Below the pieces are notes generated by a model. The model had not been told where the DNA came from and searched no databases. It saw nothing but the letters and a program-made list of their open reading frames with translations. From an uncultured Alphaproteobacteria bacterium (lineage in GTDB: Bacteria; Pseudomonadota; Alphaproteobacteria; HIMB59; GCA-002718135), in contig CACNND010000001.1 of the NCBI GenBank assembly GCA_902621725.1, forward strand, positions 147,726 to 211,725: a stretch of DNA of 64,000 nt. The letters are read 5' to 3'. The translations under genes and the position numbers were made by a program. Below, one piece after another: positions 56,338 through 64,000 of this stretch (within the stretch, counting starts at the first letter, position 1; each line of letters opens with the position of its first letter).

Positions 56338-57635
56338 GTATTATTATTCCAATAATCGCCGTTAGGAAAAGAAAACTCATAAACAGACTTTTCTTTCATT
56401 TCAATAGAATATCCATGATCAAGTGGCGGCATGTAATTTCCATTTTCAATTCTGCATGGGTATATAAAATGTTCATGTAAACTGTCTTGATATTCTACTA
56501 CTTTATCATTTTTAGAACCGTTAATTAAAATATAGTCAATCATACATAAATGCTGCACATACTCACAAAGACCAACACCACCTGCATGGGGAAAAACAGG
56601 CACGTTAAATTTGTGTGCCATGAGTAGAACTGTTATTATTTCATTAATACTACCCAATCTACAACTATCAATTTGACAAATGTTCATTGCACCAGATTCG
56701 AGAAATTGTTTAAACATGATACGACCTCCGCACGCTTCTCCTGTTGCAAGTCTAACATCTCCTACTGCTTTTTTGATTTTGGCAAAACCCATAACATCAT
56801 CTGGGCTTGTAGGTTCTTCTACAAAAAATAAATTAAATTTTTTGTAAGCATTAATATGTTTAATGGATTGTTCTACATTCCATTGTTGATTTGCATCAAC
56901 CATAATAAAACAATCATCACCAATTGTTTTTCTAATTAACTCAAGTCTTTTTACATCTGCTTCTAGATCTAAACCCACTTTAATTTTAAAATGTTTCCAA
57001 CCTTTAGCCATATAATCTTTGCATAATTGGATTATTTTTTCATCTGAATACCCAAGCCATCCTGCAGCAGTTGTGTAAGATGGATATCCTTCTTGCAATA
57101 TTGTATCGATACGTTTTTGTTTATCATTTTGATTGTTTGACAAAATCGCTAACGCTTCCTCCGGAGTTAAAACATCTTCAATATATTTAAATGTTAACCA
57201 ACTAACGATTTTTTCAGGCTCGCTTTCTACAACAAACTGCCACAAAGGTTTTTTGTGCTTCTTAGCAATTAAATCCCATAAACAATTAAAGATTGCTGAT
57301 ACAGCCATATGAACAACTCCTTTTTCAGGACCTAACCAACGTAGTTGACTATGATCAACACACTTGAACCAGTGCTTACCAATGTTATTTTCTAAATCAT
57401 TTAAGTCCATATTTTCAAAAATTGGAAAAAAATGTTTTATACATTCAGCAACAATGTCATTTCCTTTACCAATCGTGAAGGCAATACCATATCCTTTTAA
57501 TTCTGATTGATCGGTAAAAGCCGTCACATAGGTTGCTGAATAATCAGGATCTGTATGAATGGCATCAGATCCAGTTAAATCTTTTGAAGTTGGAAATCTT
57601 ACATCTTGAACAGTAAATTTAGTAATCCTTGTCAT
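56334..57635 (-). CDS. fucD: L-fuconate dehydratase
   Basis: A 433-residue enolase-superfamily enzyme. The opening VQDVRFPTSKDLTGSDA and the blocks SQLRWLGPEKGVVHMA, TTAAGWLGYSDEK and PHAGGVGLCEYVQHL match Xanthomonas L-fuconate dehydratase. Catalytic residues fall one position lower than in that enzyme: Lys219 (KIKVG), Asp247, Glu273, Glu300 and His350. It removes water from L-fuconate to give 2-keto-3-deoxy-L-fuconate. The usual TGEHTQN loop reads TGEACGG here, a possible specificity change. Two bases after the other enolase-superfamily gene. Confidence 0.93.
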   Translation of the reverse strand: MTRITKFTVQDVRFPTSKDLTGSDAIHTDPDYSATYVTAFTDQSELKGYGIAFTIGKGNDIVAECIKHFFPIFENMDLNDLENNIGKHWFKCVDHSQLRWLGPEKGVVHMAVSAIFNCLWDLIAKKHKKPLWQFVVESEPEKIVSWLTFKYIEDVLTPEEALAILSNNQNDKQKRIDTILQEGYPSYTTAAGWLGYSDEKIIQLCKDYMAKGWKHFKIKVGLDLEADVKRLELIRKTIGDDCFIMVDANQQWNVEQSIKHINAYKKFNLFFVEEPTSPDDVMGFAKIKKAVGDVRLATGEACGGRIMFKQFLESGAMNICQIDSCRLGSINEIITVLLMAHKFNVPVFPHAGGVGLCEYVQHLCMIDYILINGSKNDKVVEYQDSLHEHFIYPCRIENGNYMPPLDHGYSIEMKEKSVYEFSFPNGDYWNNNT

Positions 57636-57637
57636 TT

Positions 57638-58744
57638 TTAAATTTTTTTGAAAGTTGTATTATCTATAAAATCCCAATCTAAATCAATACCAAGACCTGG
57701 CTTAGAAGGTAAATGAGCATAACCATTTTCGACTTTGATAGAATCTTTTAAACCAAAATTAAAATATTCATAAGGAACGAGTACTTCAAAAAATTCAGAA
57801 TTTTTTATAGCTGCACAACAATGTAAATTAACAAGTTCTAAAGGATGATAAATAGCTGTATGAATTTCACACTGAACACCAAAACTTTCTGCTAAGTGTG
57901 CTGTTTTCATTGTAGCCGTAATACCTCCACTCCATGAAACATCAGCTCTTACCATATCTACAACCCTTGTAGAGATACATTCAGCAACACTGTAAGGATG
58001 TTTTGCTATAACCTCTGTTCCAATAATAGGAATATCTAATATTCTAGTTAATTCCCTTAGATTATGAAAATTTTCATCAAATAAAGGCTCCTCGTACCAA
58101 TAATAATTTAATTTTTCTAACTCTCTTCCAAAACGTAGAGCTTGTTCAAAAGTATAAGGGGCAACCGGATCACTCATAAGCTTAAATTCATCACCAACTG
58201 CTTCACGTGTTTTTTTATGAGCTTCCAAATCAAAATCATATTTTCCAGGAGGATGAAGTTTATAAGCATTGAAACCTCTCTTTTTATATTCCAAGGCTTC
58301 TTTTGCGTAAGCCTCAGGTGAATCTAAAACTAGAGAACTTCCATAAATTGGAACCTTGTCTCTATAAGCGCCTAAATATTTATAAAGAGGTTGGCCTGCT
58401 TGCATAGATGAGAGAAGCCAACAATTAATATCAAATGGTCCATAACTATATATAGGTGCGTGGTTCCACCATCTGTCTGCAGTTCTGTATTCATGCCAAT
58501 GTTGCTCACGATAAAGTGGGTCTCTGCCAATAAAAAAAGGTTTAAAAATAGAATTTGCAATTTCACCAGCCATTTCTGCACCCCTACCTGCAAACCCAAA
58601 AGTAGAGCTAGATAGACCTTCATCAGTGTGAAATGTGATAACTAAGAATTCTAAATCTGATTTTTTCCCATCTCTCATTTCTGAATCTTTCATGACAGGC
58701 TCTTTGTGTCGACACATACGAATTTCTATATCTTTAATTTTCAT
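57638..58744 (-). CDS. Mandelate racemase/muconate lactonizing enzyme family protein (acid-sugar dehydratase-like)
   Basis: A 368-residue enolase-superfamily protein distinct from fucD. Metal ligands are Asp192 (MSDP), Glu218 or Glu219 (YEEP) and Glu244 (GTEV); Asp268 and His295 (CEIHTA) form the acid-base dyad. The second-strand motif is KLH (Lys162, His164) instead of the KxK of racemases, favouring dehydration. Substrate is unknown, likely a sugar acid. It overlaps the CaiB-family gene by 4 bases and precedes fucD by 2, so both dehydratases are co-expressed. Confidence 0.87.
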   Translation of the reverse strand: MKIKDIEIRMCRHKEPVMKDSEMRDGKKSDLEFLVITFHTDEGLSSSTFGFAGRGAEMAGEIANSIFKPFFIGRDPLYREQHWHEYRTADRWWNHAPIYSYGPFDINCWLLSSMQAGQPLYKYLGAYRDKVPIYGSSLVLDSPEAYAKEALEYKKRGFNAYKLHPPGKYDFDLEAHKKTREAVGDEFKLMSDPVAPYTFEQALRFGRELEKLNYYWYEEPLFDENFHNLRELTRILDIPIIGTEVIAKHPYSVAECISTRVVDMVRADVSWSGGITATMKTAHLAESFGVQCEIHTAIYHPLELVNLHCCAAIKNSEFFEVLVPYEYFNFGLKDSIKVENGYAHLPSKPGLGIDLDWDFIDNTTFKKI

Positions 58745-59889
58745 GAGATTCCAAATTCCTTCATAATACTATTATTGTCATTCCCAATTTTTGGAGCTGC
58801 CTTACTTGATTTAAAAATCTCTCCGTCAATTTTTATTGGACAACGAAGTGTTTCAATATCAAGTCCATCATCTCTTTTAATTCTCTGAACCATATCGAGG
58901 ATCTTGAATCCTTCGTGTTTAACCATTGTTTCCCAGTCGAGTACTTTAGCACACCATATATCTGCTGGCTCAAGAATACTCAACCAGTGTTCTGTTGTTT
59001 GTTTTTCAATCCAGTCGCCAATATCTTTTTTAATTTCATCTCTTTTTGTGAACCATTCTTTTTGATCATGTAAATCTTTAATTGAATTTAAATCAAGTAA
59101 TTCACCAAGTTGAGGCAGTGGTGTCATTGCAATTGCTATATATCCATTTGATGTTTTATAAATCCCATACGGAGCTGACAAATAAGCATGGGCATTATTA
59201 TACGAACTTCTTTGCGGCTTTCTATTTCCATCGTTAAAATATGTCGTAAGAACTTCAAATTGAAAATCTAATAAGGCCTCAACTAAACTTGTTTCTACAT
59301 GAGATCCATTATCCGTTCGAAATCTTTTGATAACCGCTGCCAGTATACCTTCAACAAGTGTATGTCCTGCCAACATGTCAGCAACTGCCAAACCCATTGG
59401 GGTTGGAGCTTCACCTCCATTACCATTTAACCACACTAAACCTGTTCTAGATTGCGCTAATAAATCTTGTCCAGGTAATGAACTCCAAGGTCCATCAGAT
59501 CCGTAACCAGAAATAGTTCCATAAACTATTTTTGGATTTATTTTTTTTACATTTTTATAATCTAAACCAATACGTTCTATTACTCCTGGTCTAAAATTTT
59601 GTGTAATTATATCTGCCTTCTCAATTAATTTTTTTACTAACTCTATGTCTTTGGCATCTTTTAAATTTGCTGCAAAGCTCTCCTTATTTCTATTAATTGC
59701 ATGAAATAATGTGCTATCACCTTCGAGATCAGTATCGCTGATATATAAGTTTCTACAAAGATCCCCGATTTCTGGTCTTTCAATTTTAATTACTCTTGCA
59801 CCTAAATCAGCAAGTCTTAAGCCTGCATATGGCCCTGATAAAAACTGGCTAAATTCTAATACAGTTAATCCTTCTAATGGTTTCGTCAT
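58741..59889 (-). CDS. CaiB/BaiF family CoA-transferase
   Basis: A 382-residue class III CoA-transferase. Catalytic Asp171 lies in GLAVADMLAGH, aligned with Asp169 of formyl-CoA transferase; VLEFSQFLSGPYAGLRLADLGA and VIKIERPEIGD are the N-terminal signature. It moves CoA between carboxylic acids. The genes around it encode a MaoC hydratase and acid-sugar dehydratases, so it may activate a sugar-derived acid. Substrate unknown. Confidence 0.9.
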   Translation of the reverse strand: MTKPLEGLTVLEFSQFLSGPYAGLRLADLGARVIKIERPEIGDLCRNLYISDTDLEGDSTLFHAINRNKESFAANLKDAKDIELVKKLIEKADIITQNFRPGVIERIGLDYKNVKKINPKIVYGTISGYGSDGPWSSLPGQDLLAQSRTGLVWLNGNGGEAPTPMGLAVADMLAGHTLVEGILAAVIKRFRTDNGSHVETSLVEALLDFQFEVLTTYFNDGNRKPQRSSYNNAHAYLSAPYGIYKTSNGYIAIAMTPLPQLGELLDLNSIKDLHDQKEWFTKRDEIKKDIGDWIEKQTTEHWLSILEPADIWCAKVLDWETMVKHEGFKILDMVQRIKRDDGLDIETLRCPIKIDGEIFKSSKAAPKIGNDNNSIMKEFGIS

Positions 59890-59897
59890 ACAATAAT

Positions 59898-61031
59898 TTA
59901 TTCTTTGAAGCTCTTATTGTACATATCAGATAATTTTTCACAAATACTTTCAGCTGTAATTTCTGTTTGTAGATATTCATTAATGAGATCGCCACTTTTA
60001 TCCTGAAATTCCATATAACCATTATGCCTTGGTCTTACCCATGCCAAATCAAGCGTTTTTCGAGTTGCTTTAAAAAAATTGTTTGTTTCTAGATTTATCC
60101 TTTCATCCTCCCAAGCTTCAGAATTTCCTGGCTGTCCACCACTTTGGTAAAAAAGTGATTTTTGACATTCAGCACCTGCTATCCAAAATGCATATTCAAT
60201 TGCAAGATCTTTATTCTTACTAACATTTGATACTGCTATGCCAGTACCGCCTAAATGTGTTCCTGATGGACCTTTGCCAGACAAATCTAAAACATCAATA
60301 TATTTCAAAATATTTTTTCTATAATTATTTCTCGAGTAATTTGAAAATCCATAAATGTATGGGCAATAATAAAAATCATTAGTCTCTGTCATGAGTTCAG
60401 CAGTTTGAATTGGATCCATACTTAAACAATCATTGATTATTTCTTTAGATACAGCTTTCATCATTGTAAGAGTTTTAATGCCAGCATCTTTATTAATATA
60501 ATTTTTTTCTTCTGGGATTAATTCTTCCGTAATGTTGTTATAAATACTATAAAAACTACTTATTGCATGAATTGGTTTTAAAGGCCAAAGTACTTTTCTC
60601 TCTTTTGCTAATGAAAGAAGGTCATCCCATTTGGATGGAAGTGTTCTAACTAAATCTTCTCTGTAACAGGCGGTCTGTGAGGCGGCATCTATGGCAAGAG
60701 CCCATTGTTTATTATGTATAAAATAACTCTCATGCGATTTACCAACTGATTGCTTTTTTAAATCGTTTAATTGAGATTGATATTCATTGAGATTTAAGTT
60801 TTGTAAAAGTCCTTTGTGAGCTACTTCACCAACATGAGGATAGTCTATTACTATTAAATCATAATCATCAGTCATGTCTTCTATAGGTCTATCTGCAAAT
60901 GCTTGTAATGGTCTTTTATCCCATTCAATTGAAACTTTATTATTATGAATTTCCTGAAATTTTTTAGATGTAGCAACCATAGGGTCAAAACCTCTAGAAT
61001 GATCCCAGGTCATTCCTTTTAAGTTAATCAT
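59898..61031 (-). CDS. Solute-binding-protein homologue without signal peptide
   Basis: A 377-residue protein resembling type 1 (CUT1) extracellular solute-binding proteins, for example [42 protein letters not shown] and [12 protein letters not shown]. It begins [17 protein letters not shown] with no signal peptide or lipobox, so it should be cytoplasmic. I recall similar proteins beside CaiB/BaiF genes in other Proteobacteria. It overlaps the MaoC gene by 4 bases. It may be a substrate-binding or enzymatic cytoplasmic derivative; function unknown. Confidence 0.75.
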   Translation of the reverse strand: MINLKGMTWDHSRGFDPMVATSKKFQEIHNNKVSIEWDKRPLQAFADRPIEDMTDDYDLIVIDYPHVGEVAHKGLLQNLNLNEYQSQLNDLKKQSVGKSHESYFIHNKQWALAIDAASQTACYREDLVRTLPSKWDDLLSLAKERKVLWPLKPIHAISSFYSIYNNITEELIPEEKNYINKDAGIKTLTMMKAVSKEIINDCLSMDPIQTAELMTETNDFYYCPYIYGFSNYSRNNYRKNILKYIDVLDLSGKGPSGTHLGGTGIAVSNVSKNKDLAIEYAFWIAGAECQKSLFYQSGGQPGNSEAWEDERINLETNNFFKATRKTLDLAWVRPRHNGYMEFQDKSGDLINEYLQTEITAESICEKLSDMYNKSFKE

Positions 61032-61591
61032 TTTTTTTCGTATTTATCTTTAAAGTCTTCTGGTTTTTTATATAAAACTGAATGTAGGTGCTCACAATAT
61101 AGAACGATTTCGCCTTCACCTTTAAAAACTTCATAGCTGGTTCTTACTAAACCCATTTTTTCATATTTTGGTTTTTTTTCCATATTAGTTCTAATAGTAT
61201 AAATTGTATCTCCAATAAAAACTGGTTTGATGAATCTTAAACGATCATATCCATAACTAAAAGAGTTTACACAATTAGTTGCAACTAAACCTAAACCATA
61301 AGAAAAAACCATAGCTCCTGCTACTAATCTTTTTTGGAACATTCCTTCATTTTTTGCAAAATGTTCGTCGCCCACATAAGGATGCATATCTAAAACCATA
61401 CAATTAAATTGCATAGCCTCTCCTTCAGATATTGTTCGGCGAAGAGATCTAATTTTATGACCTACAATTACATCTTCATAAAACCAATTTTCAGAATTCC
61501 ATACTGGAATTTCTCCATGCTCATTGGGCATATCTTTTGGAAATGTTGACTCAATTCCAACAGTGTTTTCAAATTTATTATCTTTATTCAT
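61028..61591 (-). CDS. MaoC-family dehydratase (first copy)
   Basis: A 187-residue hot-dog-fold protein. Features are [27 protein letters not shown] and [16 protein letters not shown], typical of MaoC enoyl-CoA hydratases. The usual catalytic Asp/His pair is represented by [14 protein letters not shown]. It is the first gene of the long fuconate/CaiB operon and is divergent from a second MaoC gene, 48 bases away. Likely hydrates or dehydrates a CoA thioester made by the CaiB enzyme. Confidence 0.86.
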   Translation of the reverse strand: MNKDNKFENTVGIESTFPKDMPNEHGEIPVWNSENWFYEDVIVGHKIRSLRRTISEGEAMQFNCMVLDMHPYVGDEHFAKNEGMFQKRLVAGAMVFSYGLGLVATNCVNSFSYGYDRLRFIKPVFIGDTIYTIRTNMEKKPKYEKMGLVRTSYEVFKGEGEIVLYCEHLHSVLYKKPEDFKDKYEKK

Positions 61592-61639
61592 TTTTACAAT
61601 TATGCTACCTTATTACAGAGAAATATTTATTCAATAGAA

Positions 61640-62089
61640 ATGGTAGAAATAGAACAATTCTTCGAAGACTATGAGCTTGGTGCTGAAAGGGTCACTGTTG
61701 GCAGAACCATCACTGAAACTGATATTGTAATGCACGCAATGCATTCTGGAGACTTTTACCCTCATCACACAGATGCTGAGTTTGCTAAAAAGGGTCCGTT
61801 TGGTCAACGAATAGCACAATTTAGTTGCACTTTTTCGATAGGTATCGCGCTTACAGCTTCAATAGTTAACAAGCGAGCTTTCACCTATGGGTTTGAAAGA
61901 CTTCGTTTTCCTAATCCTGTTTTTATAGGCGATACTATTCACACTAAGGTTACAATAAAAGAAAAAAAGGATGACCCGAAAAGACCTCAATACGGACAAG
62001 TTAATGAGGCGTGTGAAATTTTAAATCAAAACGACAAATGTGTTTGTTATTCTGAACATATACTCTTGGTTGAAAGAAAAAATACTTAA
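61640..62089 (+). CDS. MaoC-family dehydratase (second copy)
   Basis: A 149-residue hot-dog protein with the MaoC pattern EQFFEDYELGAERVTVGRTI, HSGDFYPHHTDAEFA (Asp and His of the hydratase motif) and [16 protein letters not shown]. It is shorter than the divergent copy and shares the [14 protein letters not shown] block with it, suggesting a heteromeric pair or sequential steps. It overlaps the convergent RraA-like gene by 4 bases. Confidence 0.88.
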   Translation: MVEIEQFFEDYELGAERVTVGRTITETDIVMHAMHSGDFYPHHTDAEFAKKGPFGQRIAQFSCTFSIGIALTASIVNKRAFTYGFERLRFPNPVFIGDTIHTKVTIKEKKDDPKRPQYGQVNEACEILNQNDKCVCYSEHILLVERKNT

Positions 62090-62742
62090 AAAACGCTATA
62101 CTTAATATATGCTTCTTGTGGATCCATTCCTTCTCTTATAGCTTTTCTAACTTGGCTTTCAGTATTAATTAATTTTTCTGATTTTTCCAAAATATCTATT
62201 ACTTTTTCTTGGGGAATAATAACAATACCATCAATATCTGCCATTACATAATCACCGTTATCTATTTCTACATCTCCAATTTTAATAGTTTCTTCAAATT
62301 TAGTAGGCTTCCAATAAGCAACAACATCTTTAGGTGTATAAAATTTTGACCAAACAGGAAAATCGATTTTGTTTATAAATTCTAAATCTCTACATCCGCC
62401 ATCGGCAATATAGCCTCTAATATTTTTCTTTTGTAAAGTTTCGGCACTCAGTTCACCCATTAAAGCTATATTATTATCGTTTGGTTGACAGATAAGAACT
62501 TTATCTGATGGAGCCTTAGATAAAAGACCAGTCCAAGCAAGGAGTGTTTCATGATGAGAAAAACTAGTATTTGATTCCCCTTCAATTGTAAAAATTTGCC
62601 CTGCGATTTTATGTTTTTCCTTATTAGGTTTAATATTTGGATTTAGAACAAAATTTTTAAGTCCATCATCTCTCATGACATCATGGATAACGCTACTAAA
62701 ACATTTTGATAATCTATCTGAAATTTCAGTAGAACTTATCAT
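62086..62742 (-). CDS. RraA-family protein (aldolase/decarboxylase-like)
   Basis: A 218-residue protein of the RraA/HMG-aldolase fold. The metal and substrate motif is ADGGCRDLEFI, with the upstream GELSAETLQ (usual GELxA) and the downstream MADIDGIVIIP (DxDG). In sugar operons such proteins act as 4-hydroxy-4-methyl-2-oxoglutarate-type aldolases or decarboxylases rather than RNase E regulators. It overlaps the ABC ATPase stop by 4 bases (ATGA), so it is in the transporter operon. Confidence 0.82.
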   Translation of the reverse strand: MISSTEISDRLSKCFSSVIHDVMRDDGLKNFVLNPNIKPNKEKHKIAGQIFTIEGESNTSFSHHETLLAWTGLLSKAPSDKVLICQPNDNNIALMGELSAETLQKKNIRGYIADGGCRDLEFINKIDFPVWSKFYTPKDVVAYWKPTKFEETIKIGDVEIDNGDYVMADIDGIVIIPQEKVIDILEKSEKLINTESQVRKAIREGMDPQEAYIKYSVF

Positions 62743-63833
62743 ATTGCTAAGCCGCTATTCTCATCAAATAAATATGTTCTATCTAAATTTAAAGCAAAAT
62801 CTAAAACATCATTTGATTTAACTTGTTCAGGAGTAAACATTCTACTAACTATTTCTATTTCACCAAAGTTTGTAAAAATCAAAGTTTCAGTTCCAAGTGG
62901 TTCAGCTAAATTTACTGATGATTGCATTTCCCAAGCACTAGATGGTTTTTGTCCAAATTTTAGTGGCACTATATCTTCAGCTCTAAATCCAAAAGAGATT
63001 TTTTGACCTTCACTTACAGAATTTTGTTTATCTTTGGGTACTGGCACTATAATTCCGTCCTTTGTTTTCATAGATAGTTTATCATTGTGCTTTATTATTG
63101 AAGCTTTGATCATATTCATTGAAGGAGATCCAATAAAAGTGGCTACAAATTTTGTAGCTGGTCTTTCAAATAGGTCTAATGGTGTTCCTATTTGCTCTAT
63201 TATACCATCTTTCATAATTACAATTCGATCAGCTAAAGTCATTGCTTCAACTTGATCGTGCGTAACGTAGACAATTGTTGTTGATACTTTTTGATGTAAT
63301 CTTTTAATTTCTGTTCTCATTTGATTTCTTAATTTTGCATCTAAATTAGATAAAGGTTCATCAAATAAAAAAACATCTGGTCTTCTTACAATTGCTCTTC
63401 CCATTGCAACTCTTTGTCTTTGACCACCTGATAATTGTGATGGTTTTCTTTGTAAAAATTCAGTTATATCTAAAATTCCTGCAGCCTCATGTACTCTTTC
63501 TTCAATTTCTGTTTTAGCAAGTCCCGCGATCTTTAATGAAAATCCTAAGTTTTCTTCTACTGTCATATGAGGATAAAGAGCATAGTTTTGAAACACCATC
63601 GAAACATTTCTTTCTCTAGGTTCTAGATTATTCATTTCTTTGTCACCAATTTTAATAACACCCTCATCTATTTCCTCTAATCCTGCAATCATTCTTAGAG
63701 AAGATGATTTTCCACAACCTGATGGTCCGACTAGAACCAAGAATTCTTTATCAATAATTTCTAGATCAATTTTTTTTACTGCTTGAACTTTTCCGTAAAA
63801 TTTTGAGACACCTTGTAAGCTTACTTTTGCCAT
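62739..63833 (-). CDS. CUT1-type sugar ABC transporter ATPase (UgpC/MalK-like)
   Basis: ATG 63833 overlaps the permease stop as TAATG and is preceded by AAGGAT, giving 364 residues; a longer frame would lie inside the permease gene. Walker A GPSGCGKSS, signature LSGGQRQRVAMGR, Walker B VFLFDEPLSNLD, and a C-terminal TOBE region (about residues 235-364, with IGSPSMNMI) define the UgpC/MalK class. Powers uptake of a sugar or polyol through CUT1 permeases. Substrate not evident. Confidence 0.93.
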   Translation of the reverse strand: MAKVSLQGVSKFYGKVQAVKKIDLEIIDKEFLVLVGPSGCGKSSSLRMIAGLEEIDEGVIKIGDKEMNNLEPRERNVSMVFQNYALYPHMTVEENLGFSLKIAGLAKTEIEERVHEAAGILDITEFLQRKPSQLSGGQRQRVAMGRAIVRRPDVFLFDEPLSNLDAKLRNQMRTEIKRLHQKVSTTIVYVTHDQVEAMTLADRIVIMKDGIIEQIGTPLDLFERPATKFVATFIGSPSMNMIKASIIKHNDKLSMKTKDGIIVPVPKDKQNSVSEGQKISFGFRAEDIVPLKFGQKPSSAWEMQSSVNLAEPLGTETLIFTNFGEIEIVSRMFTPEQVKSNDVLDFALNLDRTYLFDENSGLAI

Positions 63834-64000
63834 TATCCTTTTACTCCTCCAAATGTTAATCCTGTTACTAAATGCTTTTGAACCATAAAGGTTAAGATTA
63901 GTGCTGGAATAATTATAAAGACTGCAAGAGCGCACATGCCAGGCCAATTTATTGTAAATTGCGCAGTGAAATCCATGAGTCCAACTGTTAATGTTTTTGA
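63833..64000 (-). CDS. CUT1-type sugar ABC transporter permease (MalG/UgpE-like), C-terminal end only
   Basis: The last 55 codons of a minus-strand frame reach the window edge. The residues include a final membrane helix (CALAVFIIIPALILTFMVQ) and the end KHLVTGLTFGGVKG, the standard C-terminus of MalG/UgpE permeases. The stop at 63833-63835 overlaps the ATPase ATG. The other permease and binding protein would lie beyond the right edge. Confidence 0.9.
   Translation of the reverse strand, partial: SKTLTVGLMDFTAQFTINWPGMCALAVFIIIPALILTFMVQKHLVTGLTFGGVKG

Noticed and set aside
62086-62742. Regulator of RNase E activity (RraA proper)
   Set aside because: It sits in a sugar transporter operon and keeps the metal-binding DGxxRD motif, which favours an aldolase or decarboxylase role.
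63834-63947. N-terminal extension of the UgpC-like ATPase
   Set aside because: The extension is the permease C-terminus read in another frame; the TAATG overlap and AAGGAT site support the start at 63833.

Overview
The window looks like a chromosomal segment of a streamlined, AT-rich marine-type alphaproteobacterium. By eye G+C is about one third or lower. Most gaps are 0-60 bases, the longest is about 120, and stop/start overlaps (ATGA, TAATG) are common. Alphaproteobacterial markers include the cox operon order (coxB-coxA-ctaB-small coxF-like-ctaG-coxC-surf1), a DUF6494 protein and a DUF3035 lipoprotein. An affiliation near low-GC oceanic groups (SAR11-like or HIMB59/AEGEAN-169-like) is inference only. 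No rRNA, tRNA, CRISPR array, insertion sequence or phage gene was seen. No stretch over 300 bases lacks a gene.

Layout. (1) 1-2.5 kb: end of a sugar isomerase/epimerase gene, a class I glutamine amidotransferase, a DNA repair methyltransferase and DUF6494. (2) 2.5-14.4 kb: an FG-GAP repeat protein, M16 peptidase, threonine synthase, M32 carboxypeptidase, the complete aa3-type cytochrome oxidase operon and rsmE. (3) 14.4-24.5 kb: ubiA, then an envelope operon (msbA, DUF374 acyltransferase, waaA, lpxK, lpxL), then xseA, tadA, a C26 amidohydrolase, an RluB-type pseudouridine synthase and rsmD. (4) 24.5-30.4 kb: pgi, DUF3035 lipoprotein, lspA, ileS, ribF. (5) 30.4-53.5 kb: an accessory catabolic island holding xylA, ThuA, two Gfo/Idh/MocA oxidoreductases, a cytoplasmic sulfatase, gloA, three fatty-acid-desaturase-like di-iron membrane proteins, a PhyH dioxygenase, a divergent PanB-like protein, three complete CUT2-type sugar ABC transporters, IolD, a 2-hydroxyacid dehydrogenase and a small Rieske/MocE-like protein with cysteines in place of both histidine ligands. 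(6) 53.5-64 kb: a non-phosphorylating acid-sugar pathway of the L-fuconate type (fuconate dehydratase, SDR, FAH-family hydrolase, alpha-hydroxyacid oxidase). It is fused in one operon with a second enolase-superfamily enzyme, a CaiB/BaiF CoA-transferase, a solute-binding-protein homologue without a signal peptide and a MaoC protein. A divergent second MaoC gene and an RraA-like/CUT1 ABC transporter operon that runs off the right edge complete the region.

How the parts may work together. Regions 5 and 6 read as a carbohydrate/polyol salvage island: high-affinity import, oxidation by Gfo/Idh enzymes and by O2-dependent iron enzymes, isomerisation, then cleavage to pyruvate and lactate. The most interesting pattern is that two of the three ABC operons end in a desaturase-like di-iron gene. 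The same region supplies a MocE-like ferredoxin, MocA-like dehydrogenases, MocB-like binding proteins and IolD. This is the parts list of the rhizobial rhizopine (3-O-methyl-scyllo-inosamine) ferredoxin-oxygenase system that feeds inositol catabolism. I therefore propose, as inference, an uncharacterised Moc-like oxygenase system acting on imported methylated or otherwise modified sugars or cyclitols.
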